DNA of 64,000 bases from Halosimplex litoreum. Its GTDB lineage: Archaea > Halobacteriota > Halobacteria > Halobacteriales > Haloarculaceae. Of the stretch, positions 1 through 8,392 are shown piece by piece. Positions within the stretch are counted from its first letter, which is position 1. The number at the start of each line of letters is the position of its first letter. A program made the translations under genes and the position numbers. A model generated the notes under the pieces. That model did not search any database. It was not told where the DNA came from and worked only from the letters and a program-made list of their open reading frames with translations. The stretch spans positions 1,859,836-1,923,835 of the forward strand of contig NZ_CP065856.1 of NCBI RefSeq assembly GCF_016065055.1, given 5' to 3'.

Positions 1-1
1 G

Positions 2-1165
2 TCACTCCCGTGCCGCGCGGTCGCGCAGCCGGTCGATCCGGCTGTCGAGCGGGGGCTCCATCCGACGTAGCGCGATGAGGCGACCCCACTCCATCGGCGC
101 GTCGTTGAGGTCGGCGAACCGCTCGACGGTCGCCACGACGGCCTCGCAGCTCGTTCGGGCCGCCGCGTAGTCGTCGGCGCGGTAGACGAGTCGCCGTCCG
201 GCCCACAGCCCGACGAGGCCGCCGAGGAGAGCGACCAGTGCGACTATCCCGTTCCCGACACCGGGAACCTCGGTGACCCCGAGCAGCGGGCCGAGCACGG
301 CCAGGACGGTCCCGACGGCGACCGCGAGCCTGACTTCGAGGTGCTTGGCGCGCGCCCGCCCGGCCTGGAGGGCGAGATAGGCGCGAAGCGACTCGTCGTC
401 GAGCTCCGCGAGCAGGTAGTCGCTGACGAACAGGTGGCGCCGGCCGGGGAGCCCGCGGGCGAACGCGAACGCTCGCTTCGCGTCGGCGAGTTCGAGGATC
501 CGAACCGCCCGGGGGTCGAACCCGGCGTCCACACAGAGCCGGTCGAGCCGGGCGCGCTCGGCGGCGGTCGGCTCGCGGGTCGACTGGAGCAGGCGGACCA
601 GCCACGGGGACCCGGCCCAGGCGGACCCGAGCAGGACGGCGATCGCGGCGGCGAAGCCGGCGCCCGACGCGAGGCCCTCGCCGGCGAGCCCGACGCCGAG
701 GACGACGACGACGAACAGCGCCGCGAGTCCGACCGCGTAGCGAACGAGCCGCGCCGCGACGGTCGTCGCCGACACGTCCGCCTCGCGGAGGTCACGAACG
801 ACGGGGAACGCGCCGAAGTAGCCGGCACCGACGGCGACCGCGGGCGCGGTCAGTCCGACGACGACCGTGACGGCGCCGCCGACGACCGACTCGCCGGCCG
901 GGAGCGCCCCGAGCGCGGCGTCGACGGCGTCGAGCCACCCCGCGGCGATCATCGCGAAGAGAGCGACCACGTAGACGACCGGGAGCCCGACGCGGAACGC
1001 GCGGCGGATACGCCCGAGCGCCGCGGTCGCGTCGGCCGCGTCGCGGAACCGGCGGCTGTACAGGAAGTAACCGAGCGCGGTGACCAGCGAGACGCTCGCC
1101 AGCGTCCCGACGGACGCGAGGAAGGCGGGCACGGGCGGCGATCCGACCGGTCCGGCCAAAACCAT
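2..1165 (-). CDS. M48-like membrane protein lacking the zinc motif
   Basis: A 387-residue membrane protein. The N-terminal 190 residues hold about five hydrophobic segments (roughly 13-35, 60-78, 95-120, 140-162, 168-190). The part from about 205 on follows the layout of M48 peptidases: the stretch [20 protein letters not shown] at about 246-265 matches the lead-in to the family's HEXXH helix. Where an active enzyme has HELAH, this protein reads [10 protein letters not shown] (about 266-275), so the zinc ligands and catalytic Glu are gone. Two more hydrophobic helices follow. I infer a catalytically dead M48 relative; a real protease activity is unlikely. It ends just inside the window and stands alone, divergent from hisG. 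Confidence 0.7.
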   Translation of the reverse strand: MVLAGPVGSPPVPAFLASVGTLASVSLVTALGYFLYSRRFRDAADATAALGRIRRAFRVGLPVVYVVALFAMIAAGWLDAVDAALGALPAGESVVGGAVTVVVGLTAPAVAVGAGYFGAFPVVRDLREADVSATTVAARLVRYAVGLAALFVVVVLGVGLAGEGLASGAGFAAAIAVLLGSAWAGSPWLVRLLQSTREPTAAERARLDRLCVDAGFDPRAVRILELADAKRAFAFARGLPGRRHLFVSDYLLAELDDESLRAYLALQAGRARAKHLEVRLAVAVGTVLAVLGPLLGVTEVPGVGNGIVALVALLGGLVGLWAGRRLVYRADDYAAARTSCEAVVATVERFADLNDAPMEWGRLIALRRMEPPLDSRIDRLRDRAARE

Positions 1166-1379
1166 TGCGTGTCGTCACGTCCGGTCAGTCCGTCCGGCAG
1201 TTTCCCCGCCGAACACCGCACCCAGTCGAACCCGTACGCGAGCGCGTCGGTCACGCCGACTGTCGACGTGGGCGGCGGTGGTCCCCCGTTCGGATACAAA
1301 CGTACGGGCGGGCGCTCGCCACGGAGCCGTGACGCTCGGAGAGGGAAAGACAGTTGCCCGCGGCCCGTCCAGAGAGAGT

Positions 1380-2228
1380 ATGCGCATCGCCGTCCCCAAC
1401 AAGGGTCGCCTGCACGACCCGGCGATCGATCTCTTAGACCGGGCCGGCCTCCACGTCGTCGACGGGGCCGACCGGAAGCTCTACGCTCAGACCGTCGACC
1501 CCGACGTGACCGTCCTCTACGCCCGCGCCGCCGACATCCCCGAGTACGTCGCCGACGGCGCCGCCGACGTGGGTATCACGGGCCTCGACCAGGCCGAGGA
1601 GGCCGACACCGGCGCGCTCGTCGACCTGCTCGACTTGGAGTTCGGCTCGTGCCGACTGGTGCTGGCGGCGCCCGAGGACGGCGACATCGAGTCCGTCGAA
1701 GATCTGGACGGCGGCACCGTCGCCACGGAGTTCCCGAACGTCACCCGCGATTTCTTCGCCGAGCGCGATATCGAGGTGGACATCGCGGAGGTGTCGGGCG
1801 CGACGGAACTCACGCCGCACGTCGACATCGCCGACGCCATCGTCGATATCACCTCGACGGGCACCACGCTGCGGATGAACCGCCTCGCCGAGATCGCCGA
1901 CGTCCTGGACTCGTCCGTCCGCCTGTTCGCCCGCGAGGACGTGGCCGACGACGAGAAGGTCCAGCAGATCCGCATGGCGCTCGAATCCGTGCTCTCCGCC
2001 GAGGGCAAGCGCTACCTGATGATGAACGTCCCCGAGGGCCGTCTGGACGACGTGAAAGAGGTGCTGCCGGGGATGGGCGGCCCGACGGTGATGGACATCG
2101 CCGGCAAGGAGGACGTGGCCGTCCACGCCGTCGTCGACGAGCGCGCGGTGTTCGAGACTATCAACGCGCTCAAAGAGGTGGGCGCCAGCGACGTGCTCGT
2201 CACCGAGATCGAGCGGCTGGTGGAGTGA
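1380..2228 (+). CDS. hisG: ATP phosphoribosyltransferase, long form
   Basis: First enzyme of histidine synthesis, joining ATP and PRPP to form phosphoribosyl-ATP. The 282-residue protein starts [11 protein letters not shown], as in the family, and has the PRPP-binding stretch [16 protein letters not shown] at about 150-165. Residues from about 205 to the end form the C-terminal regulatory domain of the long (HisG_L) class, which binds histidine and does not need HisZ. The ATG at 1380 is chosen because upstream codons show no family similarity. The last 12 codons recur at 3043-3079 beyond the neighbouring toxin-antitoxin pair, which suggests that pair was inserted at the hisG 3' end. Confidence 0.95.
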   Translation: MRIAVPNKGRLHDPAIDLLDRAGLHVVDGADRKLYAQTVDPDVTVLYARAADIPEYVADGAADVGITGLDQAEEADTGALVDLLDLEFGSCRLVLAAPEDGDIESVEDLDGGTVATEFPNVTRDFFAERDIEVDIAEVSGATELTPHVDIADAIVDITSTGTTLRMNRLAEIADVLDSSVRLFAREDVADDEKVQQIRMALESVLSAEGKRYLMMNVPEGRLDDVKEVLPGMGGPTVMDIAGKEDVAVHAVVDERAVFETINALKEVGASDVLVTEIERLVE

Positions 2229-2720
2229 TCAGTCGCCGTCGCTCTCCTCGCGGTCGATACGGTCGAGCGCTCGTCTCACGAGCGGGTCCGAGAGGTAGAG
2301 GGTGCTTTCGCGCTCGAGCGCTCGGATCTTCGTTCTCGCGTCCGCCGCGACGAGCCGTCCGTCGGCGTACGCGGCGAGGACGACCCCGAGCGACCCGTGG
2401 ACTTCGAGGTCGAGTTCGTTCGCCTGCTGGCGCGCGTCGAGATCGTCCGTCAGGAGTGTTCCGCCGCCACGCTCACAGAGCGCGAGCGCCGCCGTCTCGC
2501 CCGGATCGAGTTCCGGTCATCGGTCTTCCGCTACCTCGACCCGCTTCCGTTCGCAGTCGAGCGCCTCGAAGGCTGTCGGAACGCCACCGCGTCGCAGTTC
2601 CTCGAACACCGTCTCGGGCACCGTTACGACCGCGAACTGGTCTAGCAGGTCCAGAGCGTCGGCTTCCGAGAGGTGGATCAACGGTCCGGTGTCCGTCACG
2701 ACGCGACGGTCCCGACTCAC
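2229..2720 (-). pseudogene. PIN-domain toxin interrupted by an in-frame stop
   Basis: The reading frame from a GTG at 2720 (overlapping the antitoxin stop as GTGA) down to the TGA at 2229-2231 encodes a full PIN-domain protein of 163 codons. It has the first acidic position in VVTDTGPLIHL near residue 7 and the later PIN motifs LDPGETAALAL and LLTDDLDARQ, followed by a typical helical tail ending in ESDGD. Codon 68 (2517-2519) is TGA, placed between VEVAEDR and PELDPGE where relatives normally read through. Both halves are in the same frame, so this is a nonsense change (for example TGG or CGA to TGA), not a frameshift. VapC-like PIN proteins are RNases; the truncated product would lack the second half of the active site. 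A sequencing error is possible. Confidence 0.8.
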
Positions 2721-2977
2721 GCGGCGTCCTCGCCGAACGCCCACTCGATGTCCTCGTCGACCGCGTCCCGCGCCGCGTCCGCACGTTCGACGGGCGCCTC
2801 GCCCACTTCCGCGACGGCCTCCTCGCGAGGGAGTTCGCCGTCGAGATACCGGGCGACGACCACGTCCTCCCAGAGGTCGTCGAGTCCGCGCTCCAGCGCC
2901 TGCTCGATGACCGACGACTCGTCGGCGTCGCGGTGACGGGCGATTTCGCGAACCCGGTTCGAGATGTCCGTCCCCAT
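2717..2977 (-). CDS. Antitoxin-like partner of the PIN protein
   Basis: An 86-residue acidic protein beginning MGTDISNRVREIARHRDADE. It looks like the helical antitoxins found next to haloarchaeal PIN toxins: an N-terminal DNA-binding-like helix pair (about 1-35), then an amphipathic, acidic C-terminal half that would wrap the toxin. The ATG at 2977 is preferred over the GTG at 3013 because a TATA-like TTTAAG lies at 3004-3009, about 29 bases upstream, giving a leaderless transcript. Its stop overlaps the GTG of the toxin gene, the usual coupled arrangement. It is intact whereas the toxin is interrupted. Confidence 0.7.
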   Translation of the reverse strand: MGTDISNRVREIARHRDADESSVIEQALERGLDDLWEDVVVARYLDGELPREEAVAEVGEAPVERADAARDAVDEDIEWAFGEDAA

Positions 2978-3003
2978 CACTCCGAGATGGGTCGTCTCTA
3001 CAC

Positions 3004-3009
3004 TTAAAT
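3004..3009 (-). promoter_or_regulatory. TATA box of the antitoxin gene
   Basis: TTTAAG on the minus strand, about 29 bases ahead of the ATG at 2977, the standard spacing for a leaderless haloarchaeal transcript. Its placement decides the antitoxin start. Confidence 0.5.
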
Positions 3010-3040
3010 TCACGCTCGCGATTCGAGTCGCGACACGAAC

Positions 3041-3079
3041 GGCGTGCTCGTCACCGAGATCGAGCGCCTCGTCGAGTAG
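3041..3079 (+). repeat. Second copy of the hisG 3' end
   Basis: Bases 3043-3066 are identical to 2192-2215 of hisG. The next four codons differ only at third positions (CGG/CGC, CTG/CTC, GTG/GTC) before a stop (TAG here, TGA in hisG), so this piece reads [11 protein letters not shown]-stop in the same register as hisG. It is not attached to an upstream hisG body. Purely synonymous divergence means the copy was once part of a functional hisG, for example an allele from another strain. The antitoxin/PIN pair lies exactly between the two copies. Confidence 0.85.
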
Positions 3080-4513
3080 TCAGTCGGCGCGGAGCCCGCG
3101 GTCGAGGTAGTCCAACACTGCCGGCCAGGAGTCGGCGTTGGCGCGGGCGTCGGCGGCCGGAGCGCCACCGAACAGCTGTCCGGAGATCACCCGTCGACCG
3201 GCGGTCGGGAGGTAGGGCGCGGTGACACCGTGCCCGGCGCCGTCGTAGCTCCGGTGTTCGAACGCGTGGTCGAAGTCGGCCTCTCGCAGACGTTCGGCGC
3301 CGACGGCCAGCAGACGAACCGACGGCCACACCTGGTCGTCGGTGCCAGACAGCATGAGCACCGGAGCGGCGGCCTCCTCGACGGCGATGGTCGCCGCCTC
3401 GAGCTCCGACTCGGCCACCGAATCCAGTCGCTCGTCGGCCGCCGGACGGAAGCGGTAGTGGCCCTCGTCGCTCGTCCGGAACCCGCTGTCCCAGGTTAGA
3501 TGCGCGACCGGGTCGCCCCCGTGAGTCCACGGGACGTTCGGAGGGTCGGCGCTGCCACCCTCCCAGACGACGGCGCTCCCGACGTAGGAGACGACCGCGC
3601 CCACCCAGTCGAACCGAGCCCCGAGCAACAGCGCGAGTTCGCCGCCGCGCGATACCCCGAGGACGCCGACCGGCACGTCGCGGACGCCCTCGCGTGCGCG
3701 CAGCCAGGACTGCGCGCGCTCGAAGTACTCCAGCGGCACGCTGTCGTGGGTGTCCGGGATCGGCTCGCCCTCGCCGAAGTACTTGACCGACAGCGCCGCG
3801 TACCCCCGCGTCGCCAGCAACGCCGAGCGGCGCTGGATCGGATTCCCGCCCGACCCGTGGAGCGCCAACACGCCCGGGTGTGGCCCCTCGCCCGCCGGCT
3901 CGTAGCAGTATCCCACCAGTTCGTCGGTCTCGACGGCCTCGACCGTGATGTCCGGGTCGTACAACCGCAGGTCCACCTCCGTCTCGACGGTCCCGTCGGC
4001 GTCGGTCGCCCGGAGAGTCACCGCCTGTCGGGCGTCACCGCTGTAGTAGAACGGCTGGCTGCCCGCGCTGGGTCGCATCGACCAGAGCCACCCCATCGGG
4101 TCGGCCGACTCGTACGTTCCCGAGACCGGCGTCGCCTCGGCGAGGTCCACCACCCCGTCCTCGTCGGCCTCGAAGGTCGCCTCGCTGGTCCAGGTCTGCC
4201 CGCCGTAGCTCGGCGTCGACGCCGTCAGTGACACCTCCGCGCCGGGATCGGCGCCCGTGAGCCGTATCTCGGCCGGCCGGTCTTGCGGATGGGTGGCCGG
4301 CGCCTCGACGACGAGGTCGGTCGCGGCCGTCGCGGTCGGCCGTCCCGCCGTCTCTCCCGCACCCGCGGTCGCAGTCCGCTCGGCCGTCGGGTCGGGCCCG
4401 GGCTGGCCCGTCTCCGTCGCCGTGTCTCCGCTGCCACACCCCGGGACCAAGGCGGCCGACGCCGCCCCCACCGTCGCGAGAAAGCGGCGCCGGTCCAGTC
4501 TCTCGACCATCAC
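3080..4513 (-). CDS. Secreted lipoprotein hydrolase of the BAAT/acyl-CoA thioesterase type
   Basis: A 477-residue protein with a Tat signal (DRRRFLATVG at 7-16) and a lipobox ending in Cys26, followed by a Thr/Ala-rich linker; so it is probably exported folded and lipid-anchored outside the cell. Residues about 80-185 match the N-terminal beta-sandwich domain of bile-acid-CoA:amino-acid N-acyltransferase/acyl-CoA thioesterases, and the rest is an alpha/beta hydrolase: oxyanion stretch LALHGSGG, nucleophile Ser288 in GVSRGGE, an Asp in SGTDDQVWPS and His in GAGHGVTAP. The true substrate is unknown; an extracellular ester or thioester is plausible. The next gene on the same strand is a paralogue without the signal peptide. 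Confidence 0.8.
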   Translation of the reverse strand: MMVERLDRRRFLATVGAASAALVPGCGSGDTATETGQPGPDPTAERTATAGAGETAGRPTATAATDLVVEAPATHPQDRPAEIRLTGADPGAEVSLTASTPSYGGQTWTSEATFEADEDGVVDLAEATPVSGTYESADPMGWLWSMRPSAGSQPFYYSGDARQAVTLRATDADGTVETEVDLRLYDPDITVEAVETDELVGYCYEPAGEGPHPGVLALHGSGGNPIQRRSALLATRGYAALSVKYFGEGEPIPDTHDSVPLEYFERAQSWLRAREGVRDVPVGVLGVSRGGELALLLGARFDWVGAVVSYVGSAVVWEGGSADPPNVPWTHGGDPVAHLTWDSGFRTSDEGHYRFRPAADERLDSVAESELEAATIAVEEAAAPVLMLSGTDDQVWPSVRLLAVGAERLREADFDHAFEHRSYDGAGHGVTAPYLPTAGRRVISGQLFGGAPAADARANADSWPAVLDYLDRGLRAD

Positions 4514-4551
4514 CCGTGATTTCTATTCGACTGATAAGAACGTTCTGTCCT

Positions 4552-5802
4552 TCAGCCGTCGCTCGGTTCGATGGCGTCCAGGGTTTCCAGCACCGCCGGC
4601 CATGAGTCCGCGGCCGCGCGGGCGTTCGCCGCCGGTGTCCCGCCCAGCGCCATCCCGTCGGCGACCGCTGTCCCCGCGGTCGGTCGGTACGGCGGTGCGA
4701 TGCTGTGTCCCGCGCGCTCGTACGAGCGGTGGGCCGTGTCGACGTCGACCCCGGCCTCCTCGGAGCGTGCTTCCACGACGGTCGCCGCGAACTCGACGCT
4801 CGGCCACATCCGGTCGGCGCCGCCAGAGACGACCAGGAGCGCCGCGTCGATCCGTTCGACCGGGATCCGGGCGGCCTCGCGGCGGTCGCCCGGGGCGCGG
4901 TCGAGGGAGTTCGCGTAGACGTTCGCGAAGGCGACGTTACCGTCCTCGTCGGACCCCGGCGGGGCGCGGAAGGGGACGTGCGGGAGCGGGTCGCCGTCCG
5001 CCGTCCACGAGCTCGTCCGCTGCTCGCCGGACTCGTCGAGTCCCTGCCAGCGATGGGCCGCGGGCGCGCCGGCGACGACCGCTCCCGCCCAGTCGTACCG
5101 CGACGCCGTGACGAGCGCCGCTTCCGCGCCCTTGGAGTGGCCGTAGAGGCCGAGCGGCCCGTCCGCCACGTCCGCGCGCTCGCGCAGTCGGTCGGCCGCC
5201 GCGCCGAAGTACTCGACCGGTACCTCGATCAGCTGGTCGGGGAGCGGGGCGGGGTCGCCGAAGTAGTGGACGGCCAGCGCCGCGAACCCGTGGGCGGCCA
5301 GCAACGCCGCGCGACCGCGGGCCGGTTCGCCCTCCGAGCCGTGCAGGACGAGCACGCCCGGGTGCGGCCCCTCCCCGGCGGGGACGAACAGGTCGCCGAC
5401 CACGTCGTCGTCGACGGCGACGTGCTCGACGCCGGGATCCGTCGGTCGGCGGACGGTCGTCGTCTCGGCGACCTGTGCTCCGTCCACTCGCGTCTCGACC
5501 TCGACGGTCACGGGGTCGCGACCGGCGTGGGGCCATCCCGTTTCACCCTCTCCGTCGGGCGCCATCGACCACAGCCAGCCCATCGGCGCGACGCCGTCGT
5601 ACCCCTCGACGGGTTCGTGCTCGGCCGTATCGACGAGGCCCTCGCCGTCCGCCTCGAAGATCGTCCGCGACGAACATCCCTCGTCGTACCAGCCGTCGGT
5701 CTCGGCCAGGAGTTCGACCGTCGCGCCGGGCTCGACGCCGGTCACCCGGACGGGCGTCGCCTCGTCGTGTACCGCTTCGTCGGCCACCGCTATCGTCGGC
5801 AT
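4552..5802 (-). CDS. Cytoplasmic BAAT/acyl-CoA thioesterase-type hydrolase
   Basis: A 416-residue paralogue of the following gene, sharing the layout of an N-terminal Ig-like BAAT domain (about 1-110) and a C-terminal alpha/beta hydrolase. Landmarks are PMGWLWSM (73-80), LVLHGSEG (151-158), the nucleophile elbow GHSKGA with Ser223, the acid stretch SGGADRMWPS and the histidine in RAGHSIAPP. It has no signal peptide, so the pair covers one protein inside and one outside the cell. The family acts on acyl thioesters or transfers acyl groups; substrate unknown. A TATA-like GCATTTTGTC lies about 28 bases ahead of the ATG at 5802. Confidence 0.8.
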   Translation of the reverse strand: MPTIAVADEAVHDEATPVRVTGVEPGATVELLAETDGWYDEGCSSRTIFEADGEGLVDTAEHEPVEGYDGVAPMGWLWSMAPDGEGETGWPHAGRDPVTVEVETRVDGAQVAETTTVRRPTDPGVEHVAVDDDVVGDLFVPAGEGPHPGVLVLHGSEGEPARGRAALLAAHGFAALAVHYFGDPAPLPDQLIEVPVEYFGAAADRLRERADVADGPLGLYGHSKGAEAALVTASRYDWAGAVVAGAPAAHRWQGLDESGEQRTSSWTADGDPLPHVPFRAPPGSDEDGNVAFANVYANSLDRAPGDRREAARIPVERIDAALLVVSGGADRMWPSVEFAATVVEARSEEAGVDVDTAHRSYERAGHSIAPPYRPTAGTAVADGMALGGTPAANARAAADSWPAVLETLDAIEPSDG

Positions 5803-5891
5803 GACCCGTCGTTCACCCGTGCTGACAAAATGCTTTCGGGGCAGGTGAGAGGCGGTCGCACGACCGGCGAGGGGCGGCTCCGCGATCCCGT

Positions 5892-6323
5892 TCAGAAGAA
5901 GCCGAAGATGTTGTTCAGAGCGAAGCCCAGCACGGCCGCGAAGGCGAAGTGGAGGCCGGTGAGGACCGCGGCCGGGCGCCAGGAGATCCGGTAGGAGACG
6001 CTGATAGCGATGGCGTCGGCGACCAGCGTGGCGAGGAGGACGATCACGATCCCGAGGCTCGGGGAGACGAAGCCGATGCTCTCGATCCCGTAGCGACCCA
6101 GCAGGATGGAGACGGCGGCGGGGACCGGGCCGGCGTAGGCGGCCCGCTGGCTGGGCACGTCGCCGATGAAGAAGGTCGCGGCGAGATGGAGCGTCGCGGC
6201 GTAGAAGGCGGCGGTCAGCAGAAAAGTGATTACCAAAGCGAATATCCCGCCGCCCGTCACGTCGGTCTGGAGCGGCGCGAGCGCGGCCGGCGACGCGACC
6301 GAGAGCAGCGCTACGAGGTCCAT
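5892..6323 (-). CDS. Small polytopic membrane protein, function unknown
   Basis: A 143-residue hydrophobic protein with four likely membrane helices (about 28-52, 64-80, 85-106, 117-140), ending ALNNIFGFF. The segment between helices 1 and 2 (FIGDVPSQRAAYAGPVPAAV) and the sequence SYRISWRPA between helices 3 and 4 are the only polar stretches. I recognise the type as a conserved haloarchaeal membrane protein but no function. It lies between the hydrolase pair and tbp, all on the minus strand, with no obvious operon link. Confidence 0.7.
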   Translation of the reverse strand: MDLVALLSVASPAALAPLQTDVTGGGIFALVITFLLTAAFYAATLHLAATFFIGDVPSQRAAYAGPVPAAVSILLGRYGIESIGFVSPSLGIVIVLLATLVADAIAISVSYRISWRPAAVLTGLHFAFAAVLGFALNNIFGFF

Positions 6324-6436
6324 GGCGGCGATAGGCGGGGCGGCGGTTTGTAGCCTGCTATCGCGGACGACCGAGCGCCGCGAGCGCAGGTGATTCGGGC
6401 ACCGGGCGAGCGAGGCGGGCCACCGCGCGCTCGCGA

Positions 6437-6997
6437 CTACTCCAGCAGGCCCAGATCTTCCAGCCGGGAGACGATCTTGTCGACCGCTTCCTCGGCGTCC
6501 TCGGGCTGCTTGCCGCCGGTGATGACGAGCTTCCCCGAGCCGAACAGCAGCGCGACCACGTCGGGGTCGTCCAGCCGGTAGACGAGGCCGGGGAACTGCT
6601 CGGGCTCGTACTCGATGTTCTCCAGGCCCAGGCCGATGGCGATCGCGTTGAGATTCAGATTGCGACCGAGGTCGGCGGAGGTGACGATGTTCTGGACGAC
6701 GATCTCCGGGTCGTCGTCGACCTGGATGTTGAGATCGCGCAGCTTGTCGAAGACGATCCGCAGACTCTCGTGGACGTCGTCCGTGCTCTTGGCGCCGGTG
6801 CAGACGATCTTACCGGAACGGAAGATCAACGCTGCCGACTTGGGCTCCTGGGTGCGGTAGACGAGGCCGGGGAACTGCTCGGGGTCGTAGTCCGCCCCCT
6901 CCAAGTCCATCGCCACGCTCTGCAGGTCGAGCTCCTGCCCGATTCCAGTCGAGGCGACGACGTTTTCGATATTGATTGTCTCCTTGGGGTCAACCAT
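6437..6997 (-). CDS. tbp: TATA-box-binding protein
   Basis: General transcription factor that binds the TATA box and, with TFB, recruits archaeal RNA polymerase. The 186-residue protein shows the two-fold TBP repeat: IENVVASTGIGQELDLQSVA and PEQFPGLVYR in repeat one (about 8-95), VQNIVTSADLGRNLNLNAIA and a second PEQFPGLVYR in repeat two (about 100-182). Length and both stirrup regions are standard. The acidic tail ends LEDLGLLE. The upstream minus-strand region has good TATA candidates, so the gene has its own promoter and shares a 286-base divergent region with trmG10. Confidence 0.97.
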   Translation of the reverse strand: MVDPKETINIENVVASTGIGQELDLQSVAMDLEGADYDPEQFPGLVYRTQEPKSAALIFRSGKIVCTGAKSTDDVHESLRIVFDKLRDLNIQVDDDPEIVVQNIVTSADLGRNLNLNAIAIGLGLENIEYEPEQFPGLVYRLDDPDVVALLFGSGKLVITGGKQPEDAEEAVDKIVSRLEDLGLLE

Positions 6998-7022
6998 GTC
7001 TCGACTTAAACGTTGTATTTAA

Positions 7023-7032
7023 GGCTTATAAA
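7023..7032 (-). promoter_or_regulatory. TATA box of tbp
   Basis: TTTATAAGCC on the minus strand, about 30 bases upstream of the tbp ATG. A second AT-rich candidate, TTAAATAC, lies closer at 7014-7021. Presence of two AT boxes in front of tbp could allow self-regulation, but that is inference. Confidence 0.5.
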
Positions 7033-7109
7033 CTTTCATGGGACCGGATGACAGATCGCGAACAGAGACGAATCAGACCGGTGATGTAGCCACGGGGCGA
7101 ATCGCCCAT

Positions 7110-7121
7110 AAAAGCGCTTTT
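7110..7121. promoter_or_regulatory. Palindrome AAAAGCGCTTTT between tbp and trmG10
   Basis: A perfect 12-base palindrome overlapping the TATA-like CATAAAAG (7108-7114) in the divergent region. Just before it is a second palindrome, GGGCGAATCGCCC. Either may be a regulator site for the trmG10 promoter. No functional evidence beyond symmetry and position. Confidence 0.3.
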
Positions 7122-7283
7122 TAGTGGGGGTACACGTCAGTTTTATCAGTGGTCGGGGTCCTGGCGGTCGGCTGTCGCGGCGGGTGGCTGGCGGGTCGAT
7201 TCGCGGAGTTCGGTGGCGGTCGGGCGGGAGAGCGGCGCGGGCGCACCGGTGGGTTCTTGCCTGGCGGCGGGCGACTGTCGGGC

Positions 7284-8348
7284 GTGTACGTCCTCGAACT
7301 GGGCGGGCAGGACGACGATTTCGCGGCCTGCGAGGCGTCGAGCGCCGCCGCGGGGGTCGAGGTAGTCGGCGCCGGGCTGGCGACCGCGCGCGCGGTGACC
7401 GACCGCGTCCGCGATCTCGCCTACGTCCACCGCGCGAGCGAGGTGGTCGGCCACTGCGACCCCGACGTGGCCGGCGCGCGCGCGACGCTGGACGCCGCGA
7501 CCGTCGACCGCGAGGGAACGGTCGCCGTCCGCGCCGTCGACGTGCGCGCGACGACCGGCGTGGACACTCAGCGCGTCGAGCGCGAGCTGGGACAGGTGCT
7601 CGTCGACCGCGGTTTCTCCGTCGATCTCGACGACCCCGACCACGAGTTGCGCGCGCTGTTCGCTGGGCCGCCGGGCGCCGACAGCACCGCGGAGAACGCG
7701 GAGTCGGACGCGGCCGGACCGGGCGACTCGGACCCGGGCGTCCTCGACGACGGGGCGGGCCTCTGCGTCCTCGGCTGGCTCGACGTCGAGAGCGAGCGCG
7801 GCTTCGGCGACCGCCGTCCGACGGATCGGCCCTTCTTCCAGCCGGGGAGCATGGACCCGAAGCTGGCCCGCGCGCTGGTGAACATCGCCGGCGCGCGGGC
7901 GGGAGCGACCGTCGTCGACCCGATGTGCGGCACCGGCGGAGTGCTGTTGGAGGCCGGTCTCGTCGGCGCCCGGGCGGTCGGCTCGGACGCCCAGCGGAAG
8001 ATGGCCCGCGGGACGCGCGCGAACCTCCGAGATCGGTTCGGCGAGGACGGCGATTTCGAGGTCTGCCGCGGCGACGTGACGCGCCTGCCGTTCGTCGACG
8101 ACTTCGCGGACGCCGCCGTCTTCGACGTGCCCTACGGGCGCCAGTCGAAGATCGAGGGCGACTCGCTGGCCGATCTGGTGGGGAGCGCGCTCGCCGAAGC
8201 GCGCCGGGTCGCCGCCCGCGCGGTGGTCGTCGCCGACCGCTCGTGGGAAGCCGAGGCGAGAGACGCGGGCTGGACCGTCGAGGAGCACTTCGAGCGGCGG
8301 GTTCACCGGTCGCTGGTTCGGCACGTGCTGGTGTTAGATCGGGAGTGA
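7284..8348 (+). CDS. tRNA (guanine-10-N2) methyltransferase
   Basis: Methylates G10 of tRNA with S-adenosylmethionine (archaeal Trm-G10 family; product m2G or m2,2G). The 354-residue protein has an N-terminal THUMP-type region starting YVLELGGQDDDFA and a C-terminal Rossmann methylase with the SAM motif VVDPMCGTGG (about 210-219) and the catalytic DVPYGRQ at 281-287, the DPPY-like motif of amino-methylases. The GTG at 7284 is chosen because family proteins begin at this YVLELGG; the frame is open upstream to 7149, but those 45 residues show no family features. An unusual foldback element lies just downstream. Confidence 0.88.
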   Translation: MYVLELGGQDDDFAACEASSAAAGVEVVGAGLATARAVTDRVRDLAYVHRASEVVGHCDPDVAGARATLDAATVDREGTVAVRAVDVRATTGVDTQRVERELGQVLVDRGFSVDLDDPDHELRALFAGPPGADSTAENAESDAAGPGDSDPGVLDDGAGLCVLGWLDVESERGFGDRRPTDRPFFQPGSMDPKLARALVNIAGARAGATVVDPMCGTGGVLLEAGLVGARAVGSDAQRKMARGTRANLRDRFGEDGDFEVCRGDVTRLPFVDDFADAAVFDVPYGRQSKIEGDSLADLVGSALAEARRVAARAVVVADRSWEAEARDAGWTVEEHFERRVHRSLVRHVLVLDRE

Positions 8349-8392
8349 GGCAGTGGGACCGCTACTGCGACCCCTGCTGTCCCGCGAATACG

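Noticed and set aside
2517-2519. Selenocysteine or programmed read-through at TGA in the PIN gene
   Set aside because: Haloarchaea are not known to use selenocysteine and no SECIS-like structure follows; a simple nonsense change or read error is likelier.
341-3007. Very long open frame of 888 codons opposite the M48-like gene and through hisG
   Set aside because: It is a GC-rich shadow frame: no family features, Arg/Pro/Gly-rich, and it overlaps hisG and the toxin-antitoxin pair, which have clear domains.
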